64,000 nucleotides of DNA, taken from contig JAEYUC010000068.1 in the NCBI GenBank assembly GCA_023433705.1, forward strand, positions 1 to 64,000, read 5' to 3'. Shown piece after piece: positions 17,583 to 25,576 of the stretch (position 1 is the stretch's first letter; every line of letters starts with the position of its first letter). Source of the DNA: Pseudomonadota bacterium (GTDB lineage Bacteria > Pseudomonadota > Gammaproteobacteria > Steroidobacterales > Steroidobacteraceae). The notes under the pieces are model-generated. The model saw nothing but the letters and a program-made list of their open reading frames with translations, was not told where the DNA came from and searched no databases. The translations under genes were made by a program, and so were the position numbers.

Positions 17583-17941
17583 CTCGCTCAAAAAGCGGAC
17601 AGCGGCAGGAGGCGGTCTCCTGCATGTACCGCGGGAAGTTGAAAACAGGTCAAGGCTTCAAGACACACGCTAGTTGGTAGTTGGATCAATTCGCAGCTCT
17701 TGGGACCGCGGCCTGCACCGGCGTTCGTGCGCTTCACGGTGTAAACCATTAGGAGCACCGAACGCGACCGATGCTACTCCTCGCTTCGAGAAGCTGTAAA
17801 CAACGGGACGGCGCGTGCGACCGTGACCAGCGTTGTCAGGCGCAAATTCATGCTTTTTCAGCCAATTTCGCCCTTGTTGCGGTGCGCGTGTTAGCGCTCA
17901 CTTGCGGGCCAACTAGTCAATAACCGGCGCCGAGGCCCGGT
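17583..17941. other. Non-coding region upstream of the RRM gene
   Basis: About 360 nt without a gene, between the 3' end of speA and the RRM start (both minus strand). A hairpin CAGGAG/CTCCTG with a 5-nt loop (17606-17622) sits some 25-40 nt before the RRM start. Further upstream, on the minus strand, TTTACA and TAGCAT are 18 nt apart (about 17771-17800), a plausible promoter that would give a long leader. No ORF with coding character was found. Confidence 0.5.
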
Positions 17942-19945
17942 TCACTCTAGATAGGCGTACCCGTCGAGCTCGCCCTGGTAGAAACGCTTGATGGCCTGGG
18001 ACTCGGCCACGGTCATGCGTCCCTCGCGCACGGCGCGTTCGCAGTCCCGGGCCAGGGCGGGGTGCAGGTCGGCGACGTCGTATTCCATGTACTCGAGCAC
18101 CTTGTTCGCGGTGTCGCCCTCGACGACCTCCTCGATCCACCAGCCGCCGTCGTCGTGAAAACGGATGTGCACCACGTGCGTATCGCCGAACAGGTTGTGC
18201 AGATCGCCCAGGGTCTCCTGGTATGCGCCAACCAGGAAGGCCGCGAGGTAGTACTCGTCCGACGCGGTGATGGCATGCAGCTCGAGCGTCTTCTTGACGT
18301 CCCGCTGGCTCACGAAGCGGTCTATCTTCCCGTCCGAGTCGCAGGTGATGTCGGCGAGCACGCCCTTGCGGGTCGGGCGCTCGTTGAGACGGTGGATGGG
18401 CATGATCGGGAACAGCTGGTCGATCGCCCAGCTGTCCGGCAGCGACTGGAACACCGAGAAGTTGCAGAAGTAGATGTCCGAAAGTATCGACTCCAGCTCT
18501 TCGAGCTCCTCGGGAACCTCGTCGAGCTTGCGCGTGTAATCGCGCACCTTGGCGCACGTGGCCCAATACAGACGCTCCGCGAGCCCACGGTGCTCGAGCG
18601 AGAGCAGGCCGAGGTTGAACATCTGCAGCACCTGGTCGCGCGCCGTCTGCGCGTCGTGATAACACTCCACCACGCGACGCTCGGTGACCGAACGAAAGGC
18701 GTCCAGCAGGTCCTGTACCGGCTGGGGCAGCGACTCGTTCTCCTGGTCTTCCTTTCCCGTGACGCGGAACTGGTCCAGCGCCTGGCTGCCGAGCGTGTTG
18801 AAGATGAGCACGCTGTGATGCGCCGCGATCGCGCGGCCCGACTCGCTCACGATGCGCGGATGCGGGATCTTGCGCGCGTTGCACACGCTCGCGATGCGAT
18901 ACACCACGTCGTTGGCGTACTCGTTGAGCGTGTAGTTCATCGACGAGGAGAAGTTGGTGCCGCTGCCGTCGTAGTCCACGCCGAGCCCGCCGCCGACGTC
19001 GATGTACTGCAGGCCCGCGCCGAGCAGCTTGAGTTCGGCGTACACGTGCGCCAGCTCGTTGATCGCGTTCTTCACGCGGCGGATGTCCTGCAGCTGGCTG
19101 CCCGGATGGCAGTGCACGAGTTGCAGGCAGTCGAGCATGTTGCGCTCGCGCAGGATGCGCACCGCTTCGAGGATCTCGGTGGTGAACAGGCCGAACTTCG
19201 ACTTGTCGCCGGCCGATTCGCGCCAACGGCCCGAGCCTTCGCTCGCGAGCTTCACGCGCACGCCGATTCTCGGGCGTACGTTGTACTTTTCGGCGATGCG
19301 CAGGATCGCGGGCAGCTCGGTGAAATTCTCGACGACGGGAATGATCGTGCGGCCGAGCTTGGTCGCGATGATGACCGCCTCGAGATAGCTGTCGTCCTTG
19401 AAGCCGTTGCAGACGATGAGCCGCTCGGGCGAGTCCGCCGTCATCGACATCACCGACAGCAGCTCGGGTTTGCTGCCCACCTCGAGGCCGAATTTGAACG
19501 GCTTGCCGTAGCGATATACCTCTTCGACGACGAGGCGCTTCTGGTTCACCTTGATCGGGAACACGGCCGTGTAGGTGTTCTGGTATTCGTTCTCGGCGAT
19601 GGCCTGCGCGAAGGCGTCGTGCAGGTGCTTGAGCCGGTGCGCGAGGATGTCGGAAAACCGCACGACGACGGGCGTCGTGAGTTCGCGCTCCTTGAGTCCC
19701 TGCACGACGTCGAACAGGTCGATCTCGCGCGTGGGATTCATGTCCGGTCGCACGACGAGATGACCCTTCGAGTTCACGCAGAAGTAACCCTTGCCCCAGG
19801 CGTTGACCTGGTAGAGCTCTGCGGAATCTTCGACGGACCAGGGGATGGAACGGTCGGCGCGCCGCGCCGGCTCCTGCCCATTGGGGCTTACTTGATTGGG
19901 ATCGGCTGCCACGTTGGGGCGCACGATATCAAATCGCGATTGCAT
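17942..19945 (-). CDS. speA: Biosynthetic arginine decarboxylase
   Basis: PLP enzyme that converts arginine to agmatine, the first step of the arginine route to putrescine. It is 667 residues, slightly above the E. coli length. The N-terminal barrel carries the PLP lysine in FPIKVNQKR (near residue 134), and PLP-phosphate and substrate segments such as QYIDVGGGLGVDYDGS and CHPGSQ are present. The family tail (RFYQGELDGYAYLE) is intact. Agmatinase or agmatine deiminase is not in this window. It lies 24 nt downstream of the sulfurtransferase on the same strand. Confidence 0.97.
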   Translation of the reverse strand: MQSRFDIVRPNVAADPNQVSPNGQEPARRADRSIPWSVEDSAELYQVNAWGKGYFCVNSKGHLVVRPDMNPTREIDLFDVVQGLKERELTTPVVVRFSDILAHRLKHLHDAFAQAIAENEYQNTYTAVFPIKVNQKRLVVEEVYRYGKPFKFGLEVGSKPELLSVMSMTADSPERLIVCNGFKDDSYLEAVIIATKLGRTIIPVVENFTELPAILRIAEKYNVRPRIGVRVKLASEGSGRWRESAGDKSKFGLFTTEILEAVRILRERNMLDCLQLVHCHPGSQLQDIRRVKNAINELAHVYAELKLLGAGLQYIDVGGGLGVDYDGSGTNFSSSMNYTLNEYANDVVYRIASVCNARKIPHPRIVSESGRAIAAHHSVLIFNTLGSQALDQFRVTGKEDQENESLPQPVQDLLDAFRSVTERRVVECYHDAQTARDQVLQMFNLGLLSLEHRGLAERLYWATCAKVRDYTRKLDEVPEELEELESILSDIYFCNFSVFQSLPDSWAIDQLFPIMPIHRLNERPTRKGVLADITCDSDGKIDRFVSQRDVKKTLELHAITASDEYYLAAFLVGAYQETLGDLHNLFGDTHVVHIRFHDDGGWWIEEVVEGDTANKVLEYMEYDVADLHPALARDCERAVREGRMTVAESQAIKRFYQGELDGYAYLE

Positions 19946-19969
19946 GTAAACGTGGGAAAACGCGCGACG

Positions 19970-20824
19970 TCAGAATGATCCGGTCGCGATCGGTCGTCGG
20001 GGATCACGAATCCACTCGCTCCACGATCCGGCATGGAGACGGCCGCCGCCGAGACCCGCGTGCTCCAACGCGAGCAGGTTGTGGCAGGCGGTGACGCCGG
20101 AACCGCACATCGCAATCACCGCGGACGGGGGCAGCGCGCCCAGCAATGTGCCGAATCGTTTCCGAAGCTGGTCCGCGGAATGAAAGCGTCCGCCCTCGCC
20201 GAGGTTGATCGTGAACGGATAGCTGCGGGCGCCGGGCACGTGGCCGGCCACCGGATCGATCGTCTCGTTTTTCCCGGCGAATCGCTCGGCGCCGCGCGCA
20301 TCGATGAGCAGATTGCCCGGACGCTGGCGCAGCTCGAGCAGCTCCTCACTCGTCACGACCGCGCGCATGTCGGGCGAAGCTTCGAGATGGCGCGCGCGCG
20401 GCGTGCGAACCTCGGTTTCGAGCGGCAGTCCCGCCGCACGCCACGCGGCGATGCCGCCATCGAGCACCGCGACTTCGCGAAATCCGATCCAGCGCATGAG
20501 CCACCACAGGCGCGCCGCGTAGGCGCCGGGACCCTGGTCGTAGGCGACGACCTGGCATCCGGGTCCGGCGCCGAGCGCGCCGAGACGATTCGCCAGCGCG
20601 TGCGGATCCGGCAGCGGGTGGCGGCCGCTGGTTGGAGTAATCGGTCCTGACAGGTCGCGATCGAGATGCAGGAACTGCGCGCCGGGAAGATGCGCTTCGG
20701 CGAATTGCGCCTCGCCCCAGTGCACGTTGCCGAGCTCCGCGCGGCAGTCGAACAGCACGAGGTCGTCGCGCGCGAGTTGGCCGGCGAGCGTCGCCGCATC
20801 GATGAGGGTTGTGAAGGGGCCCAT
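19970..20824 (-). CDS. sseA: Two-domain sulfurtransferase (rhodanese/3-mercaptopyruvate type)
   Basis: Tandem rhodanese protein of 284 residues. The inactive N-terminal repeat begins LVLFDCRAELG; the C-terminal repeat has the active-site loop CGSGVTA, the form typical of 3-mercaptopyruvate sulfurtransferase rather than thiosulfate-specific rhodanese. The cysteine is near residue 240. It transfers sulfane sulfur to acceptors such as thioredoxin or cyanide. The start codon is only 23 nt from the divergent GST start, and a -10-like TAAGAT is 5 nt from the ATG. Confidence 0.88.
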   Translation of the reverse strand: MGPFTTLIDAATLAGQLARDDLVLFDCRAELGNVHWGEAQFAEAHLPGAQFLHLDRDLSGPITPTSGRHPLPDPHALANRLGALGAGPGCQVVAYDQGPGAYAARLWWLMRWIGFREVAVLDGGIAAWRAAGLPLETEVRTPRARHLEASPDMRAVVTSEELLELRQRPGNLLIDARGAERFAGKNETIDPVAGHVPGARSYPFTINLGEGGRFHSADQLRKRFGTLLGALPPSAVIAMCGSGVTACHNLLALEHAGLGGGRLHAGSWSEWIRDPRRPIATGSF

Positions 20825-20829
20825 GCCGC

Positions 20830-20839
20830 ATCTTACAAT
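20830..20839. promoter_or_regulatory. Overlapping divergent -10 elements (sulfurtransferase / GST)
   Basis: The 10 bp ATCTTACAAT reads TACAAT (20834-20839) toward the GST start at 20848 and TAAGAT (complement of 20830-20835) toward the sulfurtransferase start at 20824. Distances to the ATGs are 8 and 5 nt, so both transcripts could be leaderless. Confidence 0.45.
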
Positions 20840-20847
20840 CCGGCCGG

Positions 20848-21519
20848 ATGGCAATAGATGTCTGGTGGGGGTCGGGAAGTCCTTACTCGTGGCGGGTTCT
20901 GCTCGCGCTCGAGCACAAGGGCCTGCCCTACGACAGCCACCTGCTGTCGCTCGACATGCAGGAGCACAAGTCACCCCACATGCTCGCGCTCAATCCGCGC
21001 GGCCGCGTCCCGACACTCAGGGACGGCGACTACGTGGTGTTCGAGTCGCTCGCGATCCTTTACTACCTGGACCGCAAATACCCGGAAAAACCGCTGTTCG
21101 GCGACTCGCCCGAGGAAGGCGCGGTGATCATGCGCGTCTGCTGCGAGTTCCAGGCATACATCGAAGAACACGTGATGCGCATCGTGCGCGCGGTGCTGCT
21201 CAAACGCGGCGATCCGAAGTCGGACGAGGTCGTCTGGTCGATGCAGAGGGCCGCCGGCGAGGCGCGCACCATCGAGATGCGGCTCGCCAAGGGCGACTGG
21301 ATCGTCGGCGACAAACCCGGCGCCGCCGACTACGTGATCTACCCCGGCATCAAATTGCTGCTGCGCGCGCTGGCGCGCCCCGAGGCGCGCGAACTCTCCT
21401 CGCGTTTTCTTCCCGTCGAGGCGAACTATCCCGGGCTCGCGCGCTGGCTCGAGCGCGTCGAGAGTCTGCCGGGCTACGAGCGCACGTATCCGCCGCACTG
21501 GCGCGACGCGACACCCTGA
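20848..21519 (+). CDS. Glutathione S-transferase family protein
   Basis: A 223-residue cytosolic GST fold: thioredoxin-like domain (about 1-80) with SPYSWRV at the glutathione-activating position (Ser at about 11) and the FESLAILYYLDRKY element that contacts the gamma-glutamyl group, then an all-helical domain with GDWIVGDKPGAADYVIYP (N-capping box). It resembles the Zeta/Theta-like bacterial GSTs. Substrate is unknown. It is divergent from the sulfurtransferase and 69 nt upstream of homospermidine synthase. Confidence 0.9.
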   Translation: MAIDVWWGSGSPYSWRVLLALEHKGLPYDSHLLSLDMQEHKSPHMLALNPRGRVPTLRDGDYVVFESLAILYYLDRKYPEKPLFGDSPEEGAVIMRVCCEFQAYIEEHVMRIVRAVLLKRGDPKSDEVVWSMQRAAGEARTIEMRLAKGDWIVGDKPGAADYVIYPGIKLLLRALARPEARELSSRFLPVEANYPGLARWLERVESLPGYERTYPPHWRDATP

Positions 21520-21527
21520 GGACGTTG

Positions 21528-21545
21528 TCCGGTGGCAACACCGGA
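21528..21545 (+). other. GNRA-loop hairpin in the hss leader
   Basis: TCCGGTG pairs with CACCGGA around a GCAA tetraloop, between the GST stop (21519) and the hss start (21589). There is no T tract, so it is more likely a leader structure than a terminator. Confidence 0.4.
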
Positions 21546-21588
21546 TCATGGTTGCTACCCTCACGGGTTGTTTCAGGCTGGAGAAATC

Positions 21589-23004
21589 ATGGCAAACGAC
21601 AAGGTCCACGTTGAGTTCCCGGGACGAATCATTTTCATCGGATTCGGCAGCATCGGTCAGGGCACCTTGCCCCTCGTGTTGCGCCACATCGGCATCCCGA
21701 AAGAACGCATCACGATCATCACTTCGGACGATCGCGGCCAGAAAGTGGCCCAGGAGTACGGCATCAAGGTCGTGAAGGTCACGCTCACGCGCGACAACTA
21801 TCGCCGCGAGCTGGATCCGTACATCGGTCGCGGCGATTTCGTGCTCAACGTGTCGGTCGACGTGTCGTCGATCGCGCTGGTCAAGTTCTGCTGGTCGAAG
21901 GGCGCGATGTATCTCGACACCTGCATCGAGCCGTGGCCGGGCGGCTACACCGATGCGACCATTCCGCACGCCAAGCGCACCAACTACGCGCTGCGCGAGG
22001 AAGCGCTGGCGCTGCGCAAGGACAACACGCGCGTGCCCACCGCGGTCATCACGCACGGAGCGAACCCGGGCCTGGTGTCGCATTTCGTGAAGCAGGCGCT
22101 GCTCAACATCGCCGGCGACACCGGCGTCGACGCGGGCGACCCCAAGTCGCGCGACGACTGGGGCCAGCTCGCGCGCAAGCTCGGCATCAAGACGATCCAC
22201 ATCGCCGAGCGCGACACGCAGCTCGCGAGCAAGCCCAAGGAGGTCAACGAGTTCGTCAACACCTGGTCGGTGGACGGATTCGTGAGCGAAGGCCAGCAGC
22301 CGGCGGAGCTCGGCTGGGGCACGCACGAGAAGAATTTCCCGCGCGACGGCAAGCGCTACGACTTCGGCTGCGGCGCGTCCATCTACCTCATGCAGCCGGG
22401 CGCGGCGACGCGCGTGCGCACCTGGACGCCGAAAGCCGGGCATTTCCACGGCTTCCTGATCACGCACGGCGAATCGATCTCGATCGCCGATTTCCTCTCC
22501 GTGCGCCAGAGTTCGGAGGTCGTGTACCGGCCCACCGTGCACTACTCCTACCATCCGTGCGATTCGGCCGTGGTCTCGGTGCACGAGTTCGCGGGCCGCA
22601 ACTGGCACCTGCAGGATCGCCAGCGCATCCTGATGGACGAGATCACCTCGGGCATCGACGAGCTCGGCGTGCTGCTCGCGGGCCACAAGAAGAACGCGTA
22701 TTGGTTCGGCTCGCAGCTGTCGATCGACGAGGCGCGCAAGCTGGTCCCGCACAACAACGCCACCAGCCTGCAGGTCACCGTGTCGTGCCTGTCGGGAATG
22801 ATCTGGGCGATGGAGAATCCGAACGCGGGATTGGTCGAGCCTGACGAGATCGATTTCCGTCGCAATCTCGAGATCTCCATGCCGTATCTCGGCACGCTGA
22901 CCGGCGCTTACACCGACTGGACGCCGCTGCACGATCGCGAGCGGCTGTTCCCGGAGGACCTCGACAAGACGGATCCCTGGCAGTTCAAGAACGTGCGCGT
23001 GTGA
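21589..23004 (+). CDS. hss: Homospermidine synthase
   Basis: NAD-dependent enzyme joining two putrescines (or spermidine and putrescine) into sym-homospermidine. It is 471 residues, the bacterial HSS length. The N-terminal Rossmann motif GFGSIGQG is at about residue 17. The family segments YLDTCIEPWPGGY, HGANPGLVSHF and the C-terminal half rich in conserved Trp/His match bacterial HSS. ATG 21589 has GGAG about 8 nt upstream. Its 3' end overlaps the convergent TIGR01777 gene by 20 nt. With speA nearby, this region covers two polyamine steps. Confidence 0.95.
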   Translation: MANDKVHVEFPGRIIFIGFGSIGQGTLPLVLRHIGIPKERITIITSDDRGQKVAQEYGIKVVKVTLTRDNYRRELDPYIGRGDFVLNVSVDVSSIALVKFCWSKGAMYLDTCIEPWPGGYTDATIPHAKRTNYALREEALALRKDNTRVPTAVITHGANPGLVSHFVKQALLNIAGDTGVDAGDPKSRDDWGQLARKLGIKTIHIAERDTQLASKPKEVNEFVNTWSVDGFVSEGQQPAELGWGTHEKNFPRDGKRYDFGCGASIYLMQPGAATRVRTWTPKAGHFHGFLITHGESISIADFLSVRQSSEVVYRPTVHYSYHPCDSAVVSVHEFAGRNWHLQDRQRILMDEITSGIDELGVLLAGHKKNAYWFGSQLSIDEARKLVPHNNATSLQVTVSCLSGMIWAMENPNAGLVEPDEIDFRRNLEISMPYLGTLTGAYTDWTPLHDRERLFPEDLDKTDPWQFKNVRV

Positions 23005-23899
23005 GATCCGCCAGCGCCGCGTCGATTGCCCGGTAACGGAATGCGAATTCCCGATCGAGCAAACGGCGCGGCGCCACTCGCTGACTGCTGATCAGCAGCT
23101 CCGCCATTTCTCCCATCCCGAGGCGCAGCAGCCGCGCGGGTACGCGCAGCCAAAGCGGGCGACGCAGGGCGAGCGTCAGCGCGCGCTGGAAATCGCGCTG
23201 GCGCACAGGCTCCGGCGATACCGCGTTGACCGGGCCGCGCATCGCTTCATCGTCGAGCGCGCGTTCGATGACGCTTGCGAGATCGTCGATGTGGATCCAC
23301 GACATCCATTGTCTGCCATCGGCGAGGACCGCCGCGCCGCAGAGTTTCGCCGCCAGCTCGAAGCGCGGGAAAATGCCGCCGTCGCGGCCGAACACGAGAC
23401 CGAATCGCAGGTTCACGGCGCGCATGCCCTGCGCTTCGGCGGCGTCCGCCGCGATCTCGCGCGCGAGACACAGCTGCGACTGAAAGCCGTCCTGCGGTGG
23501 CGATTCCTCGGTGAGCCAGTCTTCGCCGCCCGAGCCGTAGAACCCGATAGCGCTCGCACTCACCAGCACGCGAGGAGGAGCGGTGCGCGTCGCGGACCAC
23601 TCGAGCACGGCGCGCGTGGGTTTCACCCGGCTGTCGATGAGCACCCGCCGCCGGGCGTCGGTCCACGGCGGGCCGACCACGGGTGCGCCGGCGAGATTCA
23701 CGATGGCGTGAACGGGCGCGCTCGCGGGTATTTGCGCGAGCGCGCCGACGACGTTCACGCGGTCGTCGAACAGGGCGCGGGCTTTCGCGACGTCGCGCGC
23801 CCAGACCCAGATCGTATCGCCCCGCGCGCGCAACCTGCGCACGACGTGTGGTCCGATGAAACCCGTCGCACCGGTGAAAAGGATCCCGCGTTCAGTCAT
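22985..23899 (-). CDS. TIGR01777-family NAD(P)-binding SDR-like protein (YfcH type)
   Basis: A 304-residue extended SDR/epimerase-like protein. The N-terminal nucleotide-binding motif GATGFIG is at about residues 9-15; NLAGAP, ASAIGFYG and WMSWIHIDD are signatures of the TIGR01777 (YfcH) family, and the C-terminal domain of that family is present (LRVPARLLRLGMGEMAELLISSQRV). Family reactions are unassigned. It is translated from an ATG overlapping the DUF4166 stop by 4 nt and is likely under the upstream GbsR/MarR-type regulator. Confidence 0.9.
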   Translation of the reverse strand: MTERGILFTGATGFIGPHVVRRLRARGDTIWVWARDVAKARALFDDRVNVVGALAQIPASAPVHAIVNLAGAPVVGPPWTDARRRVLIDSRVKPTRAVLEWSATRTAPPRVLVSASAIGFYGSGGEDWLTEESPPQDGFQSQLCLAREIAADAAEAQGMRAVNLRFGLVFGRDGGIFPRFELAAKLCGAAVLADGRQWMSWIHIDDLASVIERALDDEAMRGPVNAVSPEPVRQRDFQRALTLALRRPLWLRVPARLLRLGMGEMAELLISSQRVAPRRLLDREFAFRYRAIDAALADLTRARS

Positions 23900-24558
23900 G
23901 TTTCCTCCGTGGCGCAGAAACGCCCGGTCTGGAAGAACATCTCGCCGAACCACGGATGCATGACGGTCATCGTGAAGCGGAACCAGCCGTGACCGAGATC
24001 CACGTGTTCGACGTGCGTGACGCCCGGGGAGAATACGCCGGGCAGCCAGAGCTTGAAGCCGAAGCCGAGGCCGCCAAGGCGAAGATCGAAATAGTAGCCC
24101 CGGCTCACGAAGTGCAGCGCGCCGTTGTCCTCGTAGACCTCGAGCGGCATGTTGAGCCGCGCCGGCAGGCATTCGATGAGCTCGCGCCCGGCGACGACCT
24201 TGGTGGATCGCACGAGGTCGGTCGTACCGTCGGCCCATTCGTACTCGCGGGTCCAAACTACCCCACGCGCGTCTGGCTCGACGAAGACGCGGGCAGCCAC
24301 CGCGGTGCCGGCGCGCGGCGTGACGGGCATGCCGAACAACATGCCGATCCAGGCGAACAGGCGGCCGGGCAGGCTCGCGCGGACGACTTCGTACGCACCC
24401 GCGTAGGTCACCGCCGCGGTGGTGTCGTCGAATCGCTCGCGTACCGCTTCGGGAAGCCGGGCCCAGGCCTGCGCGCCCAGCACCTCGCGTAATCCATGCC
24501 GCGTGCGAAACGTGGATTCGCGGGCAAGGGAGCGGGGGAGCGCCTGGGCCTGTGTCAT
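23896..24558 (-). CDS. DUF4166 domain protein
   Basis: A 220-residue protein in which residues 25-215 look like a full DUF4166 domain (FDDTTAAVTYAGAYEV...GMPVTPRAGTAVAARVFVEPD...FFQTGRFC). This domain is often found next to or fused to SDR/epimerase proteins, as here. A short hydrophobic segment (LPGRLFAWIGMLFGMP) might touch the membrane. Function is unknown; the company suggests lipid or envelope modification. Confidence 0.85.
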   Translation of the reverse strand: MTQAQALPRSLARESTFRTRHGLREVLGAQAWARLPEAVRERFDDTTAAVTYAGAYEVVRASLPGRLFAWIGMLFGMPVTPRAGTAVAARVFVEPDARGVVWTREYEWADGTTDLVRSTKVVAGRELIECLPARLNMPLEVYEDNGALHFVSRGYYFDLRLGGLGFGFKLWLPGVFSPGVTHVEHVDLGHGWFRFTMTVMHPWFGEMFFQTGRFCATEET

Positions 24559-24565
24559 GGGGTCC

Positions 24566-25090
24566 TCAGTCGCCGATCACTTTGGCGATGCGTTCGCCCA
24601 TGCGCATGAGCTTGAGCAGGGTCTTGCGCGGCAGGCGCTTCATCGCCTCGAACCAGCGCGTGACCGTTTCGAGGAATTCGAGCTGCGTGACGATGCGCTC
24701 GCGCACCGCGGCGGGCGTCTCCTTGTCCTTCTCGAGCTGCGCCGCGCATTCGCGCAGCGCCGCGAGAGTCGGATCGATCTCGCGCTTCTTGCGCCCGTCC
24801 ATGATCGCGCGGATGACTTCCCACGTGTCGTGCTGCGCGGCGAAATAATCGCGGCGGTCGCCGAGCTCGTGTGTGATGTGGACGAGGTCCCAGGCGACCA
24901 GCTCCTTGAGCCCGGTGCTGATGTTGGAGCGCGCGATGCCGAGCGTTTCGGCGATCTCGTCGGCGTTGAGCGGTTTCTCGGACAGGTACAGCAGGGCGTG
25001 GATCTGCGCGACGGAGCGGTTCATGCCCCAGCGGCTGCCCATTTCGCCCCAGTGAACGATGTAGCGGCGCATGGTTTCGGTCAGCTGCAT
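24566..25090 (-). CDS. GbsR/MarR-family transcriptional regulator
   Basis: A 174-residue winged-helix repressor-like protein. The helix-turn-helix lies at about residues 20-75 (SVAQIHALLYL...NADEIAETLGIARSNISTGLKEL), typical of the GbsR branch of MarR. A C-terminal helical region probably dimerises. ATG 25090 (MQLTETMRRY) is preferred over a 20-residue extension that would run through the operator-like palindrome. It is the first gene of the minus-strand unit with DUF4166 and TIGR01777. Confidence 0.88.
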   Translation of the reverse strand: MQLTETMRRYIVHWGEMGSRWGMNRSVAQIHALLYLSEKPLNADEIAETLGIARSNISTGLKELVAWDLVHITHELGDRRDYFAAQHDTWEVIRAIMDGRKKREIDPTLAALRECAAQLEKDKETPAAVRERIVTQLEFLETVTRWFEAMKRLPRKTLLKLMRMGERIAKVIGD

Positions 25091-25105
25091 TTCGTCTTGT
25101 CCGTA

Positions 25106-25125
25106 ATTTCTGTATTCACAGAAAT
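25106..25125. promoter_or_regulatory. Perfect palindrome, likely operator of the GbsR/MarR regulator
   Basis: ATTTCTGTATTCACAGAAAT has 8-bp perfect arms around ATTC, 16 nt upstream of the regulator start. On the minus strand TATTAT (25123-25128), a good -10, overlaps one arm, so binding would block transcription: a typical autorepressor site. Confidence 0.65.
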
Positions 25126-25181
25126 AATAGGCCGCCCACTGCGCCGCCACAAGCGCCGAATGTACTTAACGCGAATATTTC

Positions 25182-25210
25182 GCGGCCCCGCTTGACCGGG
25201 TCGGGGCCGC
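25182..25210. other. GC hairpin between divergent regulators
   Basis: GCGGCCCCG (25182-25190) and CGGGGCCGC (25202-25210) are perfect 9-bp arms with an 11-nt loop. It lies between the two divergent promoters and lacks a T tract; it may insulate them or be part of a leader. Confidence 0.4.
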
Positions 25211-25217
25211 GGGTGTA

Positions 25218-25241
25218 CTAATTGCTTAATTAACGAATTAG
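25218..25241. promoter_or_regulatory. AT-rich inverted repeat, likely operator of the ArsR regulator
   Basis: CTAATT and AATTAG are separated by 12 bp in a conspicuous AT-rich island 12-35 nt upstream of the ArsR-family start at 25253. Position and symmetry fit autoregulation. Confidence 0.5.
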
Positions 25242-25252
25242 CTAATCATCGA

Positions 25253-25573
25253 ATGCAACTCGACCGCATATTCGAAGCACTGGCCTCCCGCCCGCGGCGC
25301 GAAATCCTGGCCTACCTTTCCAGGGCCGAGCTCACCACCACGGAGCTGGCGGAGCGCTTTGCCATGAGCACGCCCGCGATCTCCCGGCATCTCTCGGTAC
25401 TCGAGAACGCGGGCCTCGTGCGCAGCGAGCGGCAGGGCCAGCGCGTGTTGTACTCGATCGTGCCCGACAACCTCGTGAACACGCTCACCGGATTCGCATT
25501 CGAGGTGTGCCCCGTAGGCGGCCCGCTCAAGCGCGAGTCCCGCGCGCTCGCGAAGCGTCGCAAGGCCACCTGA
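25253..25573 (+). CDS. ArsR-family transcriptional regulator
   Basis: A 106-residue winged-helix repressor: LASRPRREILAYL, then ELAERFAMSTPAISRHLSVL as the recognition helix and a beta-wing (RSERQGQRVLYSI). It has no CXC metal-binding pair on the recognition helix; the only Cys is in the C-terminal EVCPVGG segment. It is therefore closer to the SdpR-like, non-metal branch. The desaturase gene starts 3 nt after its stop, so it probably controls lipid desaturation. Confidence 0.9.
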   Translation: MQLDRIFEALASRPRREILAYLSRAELTTTELAERFAMSTPAISRHLSVLENAGLVRSERQGQRVLYSIVPDNLVNTLTGFAFEVCPVGGPLKRESRALAKRRKAT

Positions 25574-25576
25574 GCC

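Noticed and set aside
18062..19978. 638-codon plus-strand frame opposite speA
   Set aside because: Antisense shadow of a recognised enzyme.
20971..22932. 653-codon minus-strand frame opposite GST and hss
   Set aside because: It crosses two genes and the gap between them with uniform low-information composition.
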